Positions 46,124 to 53,838 of a stretch of 64,000 bases of DNA are shown here, piece by piece (the first letter of the stretch is position 1; the number at the start of each line of letters is the position of its first letter). Location: NCBI GenBank assembly GCA_024349765.1, contig AP026073.1, positions 3,534,001 through 3,598,000 of the forward strand. The letters run 5' to 3'. This DNA comes from Streptomyces nigrescens (lineage in GTDB: Bacteria > Actinomycetota > Actinomycetes > Streptomycetales > Streptomycetaceae). The translations under genes and the position numbers were made by a program. The notes beneath the pieces are model-generated. The model saw nothing but the letters and a program-made list of their open reading frames with translations, was not told where the DNA came from and did no database searches.

Positions 46124-48022
46124 ATGGCCACCACCACCCTCGCCCGGGACCCCGCCCGCCGTCGCCGGCGCACCACCGGAGTCCGCCAACGTGCTTTGGC
46201 GAGCTGGGAGTTGTCCGCCCTCCTGCTCGTCCTGGCCACCGCCGCGGTGCTCTACGCCTGGGGCATCGACCATGCCGGGGTACACCCGTACTACAGCGCG
46301 GCCGCGCGGTCGATGGCGGCGAACTGGCACGCCTTCTTCTTCGGCGGGCTCGACCCGAGCGGCTCGATCACCGTGGACAAGATCCCCGGTGCGCTGTGGC
46401 CGCAGGCCCTGTCCGTCAAGCTCTTCGGACCGCACAACTGGGCCGTGGTGATGCCGCAGGTACTGGAGGGCGTACTGGCCGTCTGGACGCTGCACAGGAT
46501 CGTCCGTGCCTGGGCCGGTCCATGGGCAGCGCTGCTCGCCGCGCTGGTACTCACGCTCACCCCGGTCACCGTCGTACTCGACCGGCACACCATCCCCGAC
46601 ACCCTGCTGGTCCTGCTGCTGCTCCTCGCCGCGGGAGCGCTGCAGAAGGCCGTCGCCACCGGGAAGCTGCTGCCGCTGCTCGTCTGCGGGGTGTGGGTGG
46701 GACTGGCGTTCCAGGCCAAGATGCTCCAGGCATGGCTCGTCCTGCCGGTGTTCGCCGCGGTGTACCAGATGGCGGCGCCCGGCTCCCGGTGGAACCGGGC
46801 CCGGCGGCTGCTGCTCGCCGGGGCCACCGCACTCCTCGTCTCCTGTTCCTGGCTGCTGCTGGTGTGGGCGACCCCCGCACCGAACCGTCCCTACATCGAC
46901 GGCACCACCAACAACAACCCCTTCACCCTGGTCTTCGGCTACAACGGGCTGAGTCGCTTCGGCCACGACCCGAACGCCCTGGGCGCCGTCGCCGGCACCG
47001 CAGCCAGTCGCACCACTGACAACACCGGTTGGACCATGCTGGTCAACGAGACCGTGGGCCCGCAGATCGCCTGGCTCCTGCCGCTCGCCGTACTGGCCCT
47101 GGCGCTGGGCGTGTGGTGGCGCACCGGACAGCCGCGCACCGACGGGCCACGGACCGGGTTCCTGCTCTGGGGCGGCTGGCTGGCGATGCACATCGTGGTG
47201 TTCAGCAACTCCAACGGCAACCACGGCTACTACACCGCCGTACTGGCCCCGGCCCTCGCCGCGCTGACCGGCGGCGGAGTCGCCCTCTTCTGGGCCGAGT
47301 ACCGCGCCGGTGGCCGCCGTCGAGCGGCGCTGCCCCTCGCCATCGGGCTCACGGCACTGTGGGCCGTGGCGATGGAAGGCCCGCACAGCGACTTTGCGCC
47401 CTGGCTGCTGCCGATGGTGCTGATGCTGGGACTGTGCGGGACCGTCGGCCTGTGCGCCCGCGGACCACGCACCACGCGACGGGCGGTGCACAGTGCCCTG
47501 GCAGCCTCCCTGGCGTCCGTACTGCTCGCCCCGGCTGTCTGGGCCACCTCCTGCCTGGACCCGCAGTACGCCGGCTCACCGCTGTCGCCGCTGGCCGGAC
47601 CGGTGGGACCCGACTACCGCGACCGGCCCCACCATCGCCCCACCTTCCGGCGATATCCCTTGAGCACGCCGTCCCGGCGGGACGCCGCATTGTTGCAGTA
47701 CCTTTCCGCGCACCGTTCCGGGGAGAAGTACCTGCTCGCCACCCAAGCCGCCTACGGTGCCGAGCCCCTGCTGCGCGCCACCTCGCACCCCATACTGGTC
47801 ATGGGCGGCTTCACCGGCCTGACCCCCTATCCGGCCGCACGACAGCTCAGTGACCTGGTCTCGACCCGTCAACTGCGTTACGCCCTGCTGACCACGCGCC
47901 GCTCGTCCACACCGGCGACGGCCTGGGTGAAGAGGAACTGCACCCCCCTCTCCCCACGCACCTACGGCCGCACCTCGGACGGAAGCTTCACCCTCTACGA
48001 CTGCGCTCGACGAGCCGACTGA
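46124..48022 (+). CDS. GT39-type membrane glycosyltransferase
   Basis: A 632-residue polytopic protein of the PMT/ArnT superfamily with about 12 membrane helices. The first outer loop has YYSAAARSMAANWHAFFFGG and GSITVDKIPGALWPQALSVKLFG, a pattern typical of actinobacterial GT39 proteins. A terminal soluble domain of about 120 residues follows. These enzymes move a sugar from a polyprenyl phosphate to a protein, lipid or polymer on the outer face. It follows pgsC by 120 bases on the same strand, so it may decorate the polymer or its carrier. ATG at 46124 is chosen over an upstream frame without a membrane-protein start. Confidence 0.85.
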   Translation: MATTTLARDPARRRRRTTGVRQRALASWELSALLLVLATAAVLYAWGIDHAGVHPYYSAAARSMAANWHAFFFGGLDPSGSITVDKIPGALWPQALSVKLFGPHNWAVVMPQVLEGVLAVWTLHRIVRAWAGPWAALLAALVLTLTPVTVVLDRHTIPDTLLVLLLLLAAGALQKAVATGKLLPLLVCGVWVGLAFQAKMLQAWLVLPVFAAVYQMAAPGSRWNRARRLLLAGATALLVSCSWLLLVWATPAPNRPYIDGTTNNNPFTLVFGYNGLSRFGHDPNALGAVAGTAASRTTDNTGWTMLVNETVGPQIAWLLPLAVLALALGVWWRTGQPRTDGPRTGFLLWGGWLAMHIVVFSNSNGNHGYYTAVLAPALAALTGGGVALFWAEYRAGGRRRAALPLAIGLTALWAVAMEGPHSDFAPWLLPMVLMLGLCGTVGLCARGPRTTRRAVHSALAASLASVLLAPAVWATSCLDPQYAGSPLSPLAGPVGPDYRDRPHHRPTFRRYPLSTPSRRDAALLQYLSAHRSGEKYLLATQAAYGAEPLLRATSHPILVMGGFTGLTPYPAARQLSDLVSTRQLRYALLTTRRSSTPATAWVKRNCTPLSPRTYGRTSDGSFTLYDCARRAD

Positions 48023-48231
48023 CCGGGACACGGGGTGCCCAGCAGAAAGCTGGGAGTGCCGGCCCGGATCCCCACCCGGACGCGCCAGGGCGTCGTCCGC
48101 CGGGCCGCTGACCAGCGCTTTTGTGTCGACCGGCGCACCGGAGCCTTCTGCGGTAGTTTTTTGTTGAATCGCCTGTATCCAGCCTGTCCCGCTCGTCAGC
48201 GGGCGGGAAGGCGAGCAAGGAGGTGCGCACC

Positions 48232-48522
48232 ATGCGCGCACAGCACATCAAGCGCTCGTTGGCGGCCGCTGCCGCCGGCGCCGTGCTGGCCGGCGGCGCT
48301 GCCATGGGAACGGCCGGCACCGCAACGGCCGCTCCGGCCGCGGCCACCACGACCGTGGCGAACCAGCACGCCCAGTGTGTCTGGCACAAGGGCTACTGGA
48401 TCAAGCACTGGCAGAAGGGGCACTGGGAGTACCGGTGGCACAACGGGCACTGGAACAAGTACTGGAAGCCCGGCCACTGGGTGAAGTTCTGGCACGGCGG
48501 CTACTACATCTGTAAGCGGTGA
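48232..48522 (+). CDS. Secreted WXXGXW-repeat peptide
   Basis: A 96-residue exported protein. The ATG at 48232 lies 8 bases after AAGGAGG, while the in-frame GTG at 48223 overlaps that site. A signal peptide (residues 5-37, cut near TAAPAAA) precedes a mature part made of five 9-residue units: WHKGYWIKH, WQKGHWEYR, WHNGHWNKY, WKPGHWVKF and WHGGYYICK. The general form is W-x-x-G-[HY]-W-x3. It is very rich in Trp, His and Lys, with one Cys before and one after the repeats, likely a disulfide. WXXGXW repeats are known in other bacteria but their role is unclear. Confidence 0.8.
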   Translation: MRAQHIKRSLAAAAAGAVLAGGAAMGTAGTATAAPAAATTTVANQHAQCVWHKGYWIKHWQKGHWEYRWHNGHWNKYWKPGHWVKFWHGGYYICKR

Positions 48523-48552
48523 ACCGTCGACTGACGGCTGACCGCTGACGGC

Positions 48553-48594
48553 GCCGCCCGCGGCGATCCACGCGAGCGGGCGGCCTCCAGCCCC
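48553..48594 (+). terminator. Hairpin terminator after the WXXGXW gene
   Basis: GCCGCCCGC (48553-48561) pairs perfectly with 48586-48594. The loop is 24 bases. It starts 31 bases after the stop codon. Confidence 0.6.
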
Positions 48595-48704
48595 CTTACT
48601 CCCTTGCCGGGGCCGCCGCCCGTGGCGAGCTTTCGGTGCCTGCCGTCCCGCGGATGGGTCGCCGATGGCCGCCGTGCCCACGTCGAGGGCGCACTCGTTG
48701 TGCG

Positions 48705-49889
48705 TCAGTCCAACGACGGGTGCGGTGACCACGGCCCCGGCCGCAGCTCGCGTGCCGCCAGCGCCCAGCTGATCTCCACTGTCGTGTCCGGCGAGTCGAG
48801 ATGGACGCCGGTCAGTTCCTCGAAGCGCCGGAGGCGGTAGCGGACCGTGTTGACGTGGACGTGCAGGATCCGCGCGACCTCGCCGAAATGCCGCCCCGTC
48901 GCCAGATACAGCCGCACCGACTCCTCGATGAGCGTGCCGAACTCCCCTTCCGCCTCAAGCGGTCGCAGATAGCGGGCAAGGAGCATTCGGGAGAGTTCCG
49001 GCTCGGCGACGACCGCCGCTCGCCAGGACAGATCGCCCAGGTCGTACACGCCGCGCAGGCCGTAGGCACCGGCCGCATCGAGCAAGCGGCCGGCGGTGCG
49101 GAACGACAGGTGGACCTCACCCAGTTCCGTCGGCGGGCCGAGCCCCGCGGTCACCTCCAGTTCGCCGATGACGGGCCTTGCCGCCACGACTCCCGCGATC
49201 GTCTCGTCCAGTACGGCGAGCATCGCGGTGCGGCCGTGCGGACGGCACAGCGCTTCCAATGCCTGTTCCAGCCGGTCAAGGCCGAGGCCGCCGCTCGGCA
49301 GGGCCCTGACGGCCTGGTAGCGCTGCGACGGGTCCAGTCCGTAGATCGCGGCACCGCTGTGGATCTCCACCGTGCTGAGCATGCCGTAGAGCAGGCCGCG
49401 CAGAAAGTCCGCGCGGCGACGGGCATCGAACAGGGCCGCGGTGACTTCTGCCTGGCGATGCACCGAGGCGATCTGCAGGCTTTCGGTGTCGGCGAGTTCC
49501 CACAGCGCCGTGGTGCGCTCGACAACCAGGAGGGGGTCGAGTCCGTGGCGGGCCGCTTCCGACAGGAACAGATCGCGTATCGCCCCCAACGCCCCTCTGA
49601 AGGCGCGCAGGCCGTCGTCGAGCGGCACCCCGCGAGCCGCCCGGTCGCGGGCGACATCCGCCTCGTCGATGTCCTCGGGCGCGGGCACCCAGCCGTCGCG
49701 CAGCACCGCGAGCGCGCGCCTGAAGTGCCGGTCCCACACCTCCTCGATCAGCTCGCGAGGTACGGCGCGGTAGGACGGGATGCGGTCGGCCAGGCTCGTG
49801 TGCAGCCGATCGCCGACCTCGTCCGCCTGGGCGCGCATGGCGTCGATCACCGCCTCCAGGGCCGCTGCGGCGACCTGCTGTCCGGCCAT
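48705..49889 (-). CDS. PucR/CdaR-type transcriptional regulator
   Basis: A 394-residue regulator. The N-terminal 160 residues are helical (RsbRD-like layout around IPSYRAVPRELIEEVWDRHFRRAL), the middle resembles a degenerate GGDEF-like domain, and the C-terminal 60 residues form the PucR helix-turn-helix (VARILHVHVNTVRYRLRRFEELTG). The ATG at 49889 is taken; a longer frame to 50348 crosses tandem repeats and is not credible. It is divergent from the carboxymuconolactone decarboxylase/SDR pair and is their likely regulator. Ligand unknown. Confidence 0.87.
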   Translation of the reverse strand: MAGQQVAAAALEAVIDAMRAQADEVGDRLHTSLADRIPSYRAVPRELIEEVWDRHFRRALAVLRDGWVPAPEDIDEADVARDRAARGVPLDDGLRAFRGALGAIRDLFLSEAARHGLDPLLVVERTTALWELADTESLQIASVHRQAEVTAALFDARRRADFLRGLLYGMLSTVEIHSGAAIYGLDPSQRYQAVRALPSGGLGLDRLEQALEALCRPHGRTAMLAVLDETIAGVVAARPVIGELEVTAGLGPPTELGEVHLSFRTAGRLLDAAGAYGLRGVYDLGDLSWRAAVVAEPELSRMLLARYLRPLEAEGEFGTLIEESVRLYLATGRHFGEVARILHVHVNTVRYRLRRFEELTGVHLDSPDTTVEISWALAARELRPGPWSPHPSLD

Positions 49890-50055
49890 GGACCTCACCT
49901 CTGACTTCGCACCTCGGTTGTAGGGGCGAACAATATGCCTGCCGTCAACCTTTGCCGAAGTGCCATCGACAGTGAGCCCGCGGGACCCGCACAGTGACTG
50001 ACCAGCGGGACATCCGGTCGGCAGGCCAACGCGGTGCCGCAGGCAAAGGAGATGC

Positions 50056-50345
50056 CGTGGACGAGGCAACGGGCGTGGAAGATCAGGTCGCCGTCGTGAC
50101 GGGAGCCGACTCACGGGGCGACGGCATCGGGAACGGCCGTGCCGCGGCAGTGCTGCTGGCCCGCCGCGGCGCGCGGGTCGCGCTGGTCCGATGGCCGCCA
50201 CAGGGCAGTGACGGACGAGGTGCACGAGATCCGCCGCGAGCGGTCGTTGCTCGGCACCGAAGGCACCGAAGGCACCGAAGGCACCGAAGGCACCGAAGGC
50301 GCCGCCTGGGACGCGCCACGGACGACGTGGCGCGCAAGCCAGTGA
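50056..50345 (+). pseudogene. Frameshifted, truncated SDR gene
   Basis: The frame at 50056 encodes an SDR N-terminus (DQVAVVTGADSRGDGIGNGR then AAAVLLARRGARVALV), including the cofactor loop. The homology then moves to the next frame (AVTDEVHEIRRE) and stops at a 9-bp tandem repeat. The active-site and C-terminal parts are missing. The intact SDR at 51054 has a similar start (VGNGRAIAVLAAREGAAVA), so this may be a decayed relative. Confidence 0.6.
50253..50297. repeat. 9-bp tandem repeat, five copies
   Basis: GGCACCGAA is repeated five times without interruption, followed by a partial copy (GGCGCC). On the plus strand it could encode Gly-Thr-Glu units. It sits within the SDR remnant, at the point where homology ends, so it probably arose by slippage during decay. 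Confidence 0.85.
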
Positions 50346-50395
50346 CATACGGACGATTTCCCAGTTCTTCCGAAACGAACAGTATGGAGGTTGCC

Positions 50396-51049
50396 ATGAC
50401 CACGAAGGACGACTCGTTGCGCGGTGGTGCCGCCGGAGCCGGACCCCGTCTCGCCCCGCTGGCCGAGGATGAGTGGGACTCCCGGACCCGCCAGCTGCTC
50501 TCCCTGGTCGCCCGGGATGCCGGAGGCCGGGTCCCCAACGTCTTCACCACCCTGGTACGCCATCCCGATCTCTACGAGCGGTTCATGCCCTTCGGCGGCT
50601 ACCTGCTGCGCAGCGGCCGCCTGTCGGGCCGGGTTCGTGAACTGCTGATCCTGCGTACCGCGTTGAACACCCGGGCCTCGTACGAATGGGGGCGGCACGT
50701 CCCGCTGGCGAAAGAGGCCGGCGTCACCGATGCCGAGATCGAACGCGTTCTCTACGGGCCGGACGCCGACGGATGGGCGGAGCTCGAAAGCCACCTGCTG
50801 CGCGCCGCCGATGAACTCCACCGCGACGCCCGGCTCTCGGACGCCACCTGGGAGGCTCTCTCCGCCCACCACGACGATGCCGACCTGGTGGAAATCACCA
50901 TGCTCGTGGGCCAGTACCACATGGTGGCGTTCCTCTTGAACTCGGCCGGTACCGAACTCGATCCCGGTTTCGGCGCGGCGGCGTTCCCCGCATCCGCCGA
51001 GGGCACCACGGGGACCTCCAACCCGGCTCGCTCCGCCGAAGGAAAGTGA
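50396..51049 (+). CDS. Carboxymuconolactone decarboxylase-family protein
   Basis: A 217-residue all-helical CMD/AhpD-fold protein. ELLILRTALNTRASYEWGRHVPLAKEAG is the family core; the paired Cys of peroxidase-type AhpD members are absent, so a hydrolase or decarboxylase-like role is more likely. The start at 50396 follows GGAGG. The next gene, an SDR, begins 4 bases after the stop. Divergent from the PucR-type regulator gene. Members of this type occur with SDRs in aromatic or terpenoid degradation. Substrate unknown. Confidence 0.85.
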   Translation: MTTKDDSLRGGAAGAGPRLAPLAEDEWDSRTRQLLSLVARDAGGRVPNVFTTLVRHPDLYERFMPFGGYLLRSGRLSGRVRELLILRTALNTRASYEWGRHVPLAKEAGVTDAEIERVLYGPDADGWAELESHLLRAADELHRDARLSDATWEALSAHHDDADLVEITMLVGQYHMVAFLLNSAGTELDPGFGAAAFPASAEGTTGTSNPARSAEGK

Positions 51050-51053
51050 GGGC

Positions 51054-51863
51054 ATGAGCGACGTGCAGCAAGCACCCACCACTGCCGCTCACCGCTTGGC
51101 CGGCCGCAGGGTGCTGGTCATCGGCGCGGGCACCCGGCCCAGCGACGACCCGGAGGCTCCGGTGGGCAATGGCCGGGCCATTGCCGTCCTCGCCGCACGC
51201 GAGGGCGCGGCCGTCGCCTGCGCCGACATATCCGCCGAGGCCGCCGGGGCCACCGCCGGGCTCGTCGGTGCGGAGGGCGCCGACGCCCTCACGATCGTGG
51301 GTGATGCCACGGATCCGGAACAGGCCTCCGCGATGATCGCCGAGGCCCGCCGCCGCCTCGGCGGTCTGGACGCCCTCGTGGTCAACGTCGGCGTCGGCCT
51401 GGGTTCCGGTCTGGCGAACACCTCGCCCCAGGACTGGGAACGCGTGCTCTCGCTCAACCTGGATGCTCCCTTCCTGGCGGCCAAGCACGGCCTGCCCGAA
51501 CTCGCCGACGGCGGCGCGATCGTCCTGATCGGCTCGGTCGCCGGCCTTCGTGCGGCCACCAACTCCCCCGCGTACGACAGCTCCAAGGCGGCGCTGTTCG
51601 GTCTCGTCCGTCATGTCGCCAAAGAAGGCGCCCCACGCGCCATCCGTGCCAATCTCGTCGTCCCCGGCCTGATCGACACCCCGATGGGCCGAGGCGCCTC
51701 CGCACGGCGGCCCGCGAGAACCGCCTCGTTCGAACGCATCCCGCTCGGCCGCCAGGGCACAGCCTGGGAGGTGGCCGAGGCCGTCACCTTCCTGCTCTCC
51801 GACCGAGCCTCCTACATCACGGGACAGAGCCTGGTGGTGGACGGCGGGCTGAGCGCCGTCTGA
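51054..51863 (+). CDS. SDR-family oxidoreductase with extended cofactor loop
   Basis: A 269-residue SDR. The cofactor region reads VIGAGTRPSDDPEAPVGNGR, in which the usual TGxxxGxG is split by about 8 residues, as seen in a subset of SDRs where the loop binds the cofactor differently. NVGVG replaces NNAG, the catalytic Ser is in IGSVAG and the active pair is YDSSK. GQSLVVDGG ends the protein. It starts 4 bases after the CMD gene and is surely co-transcribed with it. Probably acts on the same small-molecule substrate. Confidence 0.85.
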   Translation: MSDVQQAPTTAAHRLAGRRVLVIGAGTRPSDDPEAPVGNGRAIAVLAAREGAAVACADISAEAAGATAGLVGAEGADALTIVGDATDPEQASAMIAEARRRLGGLDALVVNVGVGLGSGLANTSPQDWERVLSLNLDAPFLAAKHGLPELADGGAIVLIGSVAGLRAATNSPAYDSSKAALFGLVRHVAKEGAPRAIRANLVVPGLIDTPMGRGASARRPARTASFERIPLGRQGTAWEVAEAVTFLLSDRASYITGQSLVVDGGLSAV

Positions 51864-51889
51864 GACGAGGAGAGCGGGGCGACCGCCGT

Positions 51890-52146
51890 TGCGGTCCCGA
51901 CTACCGGCAGTTGTTCCAGATCCACGTCCATCCGGACGCTTGGGGACGCGGAACAGGCGGCGCCTTGCACAGAGCGTTCACCGACCGGTTGTTGCGGGCG
52001 GCTTCGCCGACGGGGTTTTGGAGGCATGGGAGGCCAACACCCGGGCCCGGAAGTTCTACGTCAAGCACGGCTGGCGTGCGGACGGCGGGCGGCGGCCCGG
52101 CCCCGGAGGAACCGACTACGTGCGGATGCGGTTGCGGCTCAGCTCA
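51890..52146 (+). pseudogene. GNAT acetyltransferase fragment with frameshift
   Basis: One frame encodes FQIHVHPDAWGRGTGGALHR, the acetyl-CoA-binding motif A of GNAT enzymes. From about 52000 the homology continues in another frame (LEAWEANTRARKFYVKHGW), which is motif B with the Asn and Tyr typical of the family end. The N-terminal half is missing and the two parts are out of frame. A decayed gene. Confidence 0.7.
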
Positions 52147-52173
52147 GGTTCCTCGGCCGGAGCAGTCCTGAGT

Positions 52174-52782
52174 TCAGGCAGCTCCGGATGTGGTGCCGGA
52201 TGTGGTGCCGGTTGTGCCGCGGCGTTTGCGATACGCGATGGTCAGTACGGCCAGCAACGGTCCCCACAGGCTCAGCGGGGCGTAGCAGAAGTAGTACCAG
52301 GCGGCTTCCCAGCCGGTGGCCAGGCTCGGGGAGCCGACAGGCAGGTCGTCGCCTTGGATCGTGGTGCCCCTGAACTCGGAGACGAGGAACAGGACGGTGA
52401 AGACGAGCGTGAGGATCGCGGCCCCGATGGCGGCTGGGATCACCGCCGCCATCGTCGGGACCTGGCGACCACGAAGGAACGGGACCCAGTTCGGGAACAC
52501 CTCGCCCCAGCGGGCGATCAGGCCGATCGCGGTGAAGGCGAGAACCTCGGACAGGACCGACAGGAAGATGATGTATGCCCGCTCGCCGAGTGCGATTCCC
52601 TGGTCGAAGGCGGCCGGCAGCCGCCAGATACCGGCGGGCAGGACGGTGCACGGCACAGCGTAGGCGAGGAGTTGTGTCCGTCGGGATACTCCGGCAACGG
52701 GATCGTGGGCGGCCCGCCATGCGGCGCGAAGTCGTCCGGGGCGGGCGGCAGTGGGTTCTTCTGCGTGCCGGAGCTGCTGCAT
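52174..52782 (-). CDS. Hypothetical membrane protein, four helices
   Basis: A 202-residue protein with about four membrane helices (near residues 35-55, 70-92, 110-135 and 165-185), a basic N-terminal cytosolic part and a Thr/Gly-rich tail (RRGTTGTTSGTTSGAA). An outer loop SEFRGTTIQGDDLP lies between the last two helices. Not assigned to a family, though similar four-helix proteins are frequent in Streptomyces. It has its own promoter region and no obvious partner. Confidence 0.75.
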   Translation of the reverse strand: MQQLRHAEEPTAARPGRLRAAWRAAHDPVAGVSRRTQLLAYAVPCTVLPAGIWRLPAAFDQGIALGERAYIIFLSVLSEVLAFTAIGLIARWGEVFPNWVPFLRGRQVPTMAAVIPAAIGAAILTLVFTVLFLVSEFRGTTIQGDDLPVGSPSLATGWEAAWYYFCYAPLSLWGPLLAVLTIAYRKRRGTTGTTSGTTSGAA

Positions 52783-53128
52783 GTCTGTCCTCGATGACTG
52801 GGCCGGTCCTGAACGTTCCGTGATGGAGATGAAGATGAAGATGCCAGTCAGGGACGAGTGCTGAATCGCCCTGTGGGAGAACTCGGCTCCGCCGTACGGC
52901 CGATGGCGACTGCGACCGCAGGATGACGGCAGCCGGGGTCGTGATGTCAGAGGGGGGCGAAGGCTTCAGCGATCGCTTCCCTCCGCAGGCGCCTACGCCG
53001 AAACGAGGCAGACGCCCGCGTGATCAGTGTCAGGCGTGCGGAGGCACAGCGCTCCCTGCAATCGCCAATTCGTTGGTGGACCGCGCCGGTGGGGCCAGGG
53101 GTCGGTTGGTCCTGCGCCATCGCTTCGG
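52783..53128. other. Gene-poor stretch
   Basis: About 345 bases between two minus-strand genes. A GATGGAGATGAAGATGAAGATG run is at about 52823-52845. No gene, hairpin or RNA was recognised. Confidence 0.35.
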
Positions 53129-53569
53129 TCAGCGGGGCATGTGCTGCCCGAGTTCCCGTGCCTTCTCGCGCAGTCCCGCCCCCCAGGCTCGCCCTTCGGC
53201 CGGAGCGGACATTGCCGTAACGACGGAAGCCTGCCCATCTTTGAGTGCGTCCTGCGGGGCGGACCCGAGCTGCGCCCAGTCCACGCTGATCCCGGCACGC
53301 TCCGCAAGAACCAGCACGGTGGCGGTGAAGCCTTCAGAGAGTGCGAGCAGGATGGCATGGCTCGTTTTTCGCTGCTGCGCCAATAGGGCGTTGACGAACG
53401 TCTCGAAGGTTGCTGGGTCGATCTTGCACTCGTCGTTCTCCATCGGTCCGATACCCGACGGGAGTTGGAGCTCCGCCTCGAAGACCGCTATGTGACGCTG
53501 GAACATACGCGAAGGTCCGTTGGAGGGGTTCCACAGGGTTGTGTCGCCCAGATCAAAGTACTGGCTCAT
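53129..53569 (-). CDS. Conserved hypothetical protein (DUF6086-like)
   Basis: A 146-residue protein starting MSQYFDLGDTTLWNPSNG, which I associate with the Streptomyces DUF6086 group. It is mixed alpha/beta with a helical C-terminal half (AILLALSEGFTATVLVLAERAG). No signal peptide, membrane helix or catalytic motif. Base composition is somewhat lower in GC than the neighbours. It lies 270 bases downstream of the TIR-like/DUF4429 gene on the same strand and may belong with it. Function unknown. Confidence 0.65.
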   Translation of the reverse strand: MSQYFDLGDTTLWNPSNGPSRMFQRHIAVFEAELQLPSGIGPMENDECKIDPATFETFVNALLAQQRKTSHAILLALSEGFTATVLVLAERAGISVDWAQLGSAPQDALKDGQASVVTAMSAPAEGRAWGAGLREKARELGQHMPR

Positions 53570-53838
53570 CGCGGCAGCTTTCAGGTGGTTGTGAGCAGGC
53601 CGTGCGTCCGTAGCGACGGTGGAGCCGGCCGCGGAATGCCAGCTTGGACACAGTGCGCTCGACGACCCGGTCGATGCGGTAGGTGCAGGTGATGGAGTTT
53701 AACTGTGCGGTCGATAGAGGTGGGCCCGTGCCCATCACGTTCTCCTCGTCCACCGAACAAGTGAAGCGAGCGCAACGGGAGCGACGAACCGACCATCGGG
53801 CAGCGGAGCCGGAGGGCTGGTTTCAGGAGTCCTTGGTG

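Noticed and set aside
49890-50348. Minus-strand extension of the PucR gene with Phe-Gly-Ala repeats
   Set aside because: The repeats are the complement of a 9-bp tandem repeat, and the credible ATG at 49889 already gives a full-length regulator.
53553-53753. Minus-strand 66-codon frame between the TIR-like and DUF6086-like genes
   Set aside because: No ribosome site, no recognisable motif, and it overlaps the start of the next gene out of frame.
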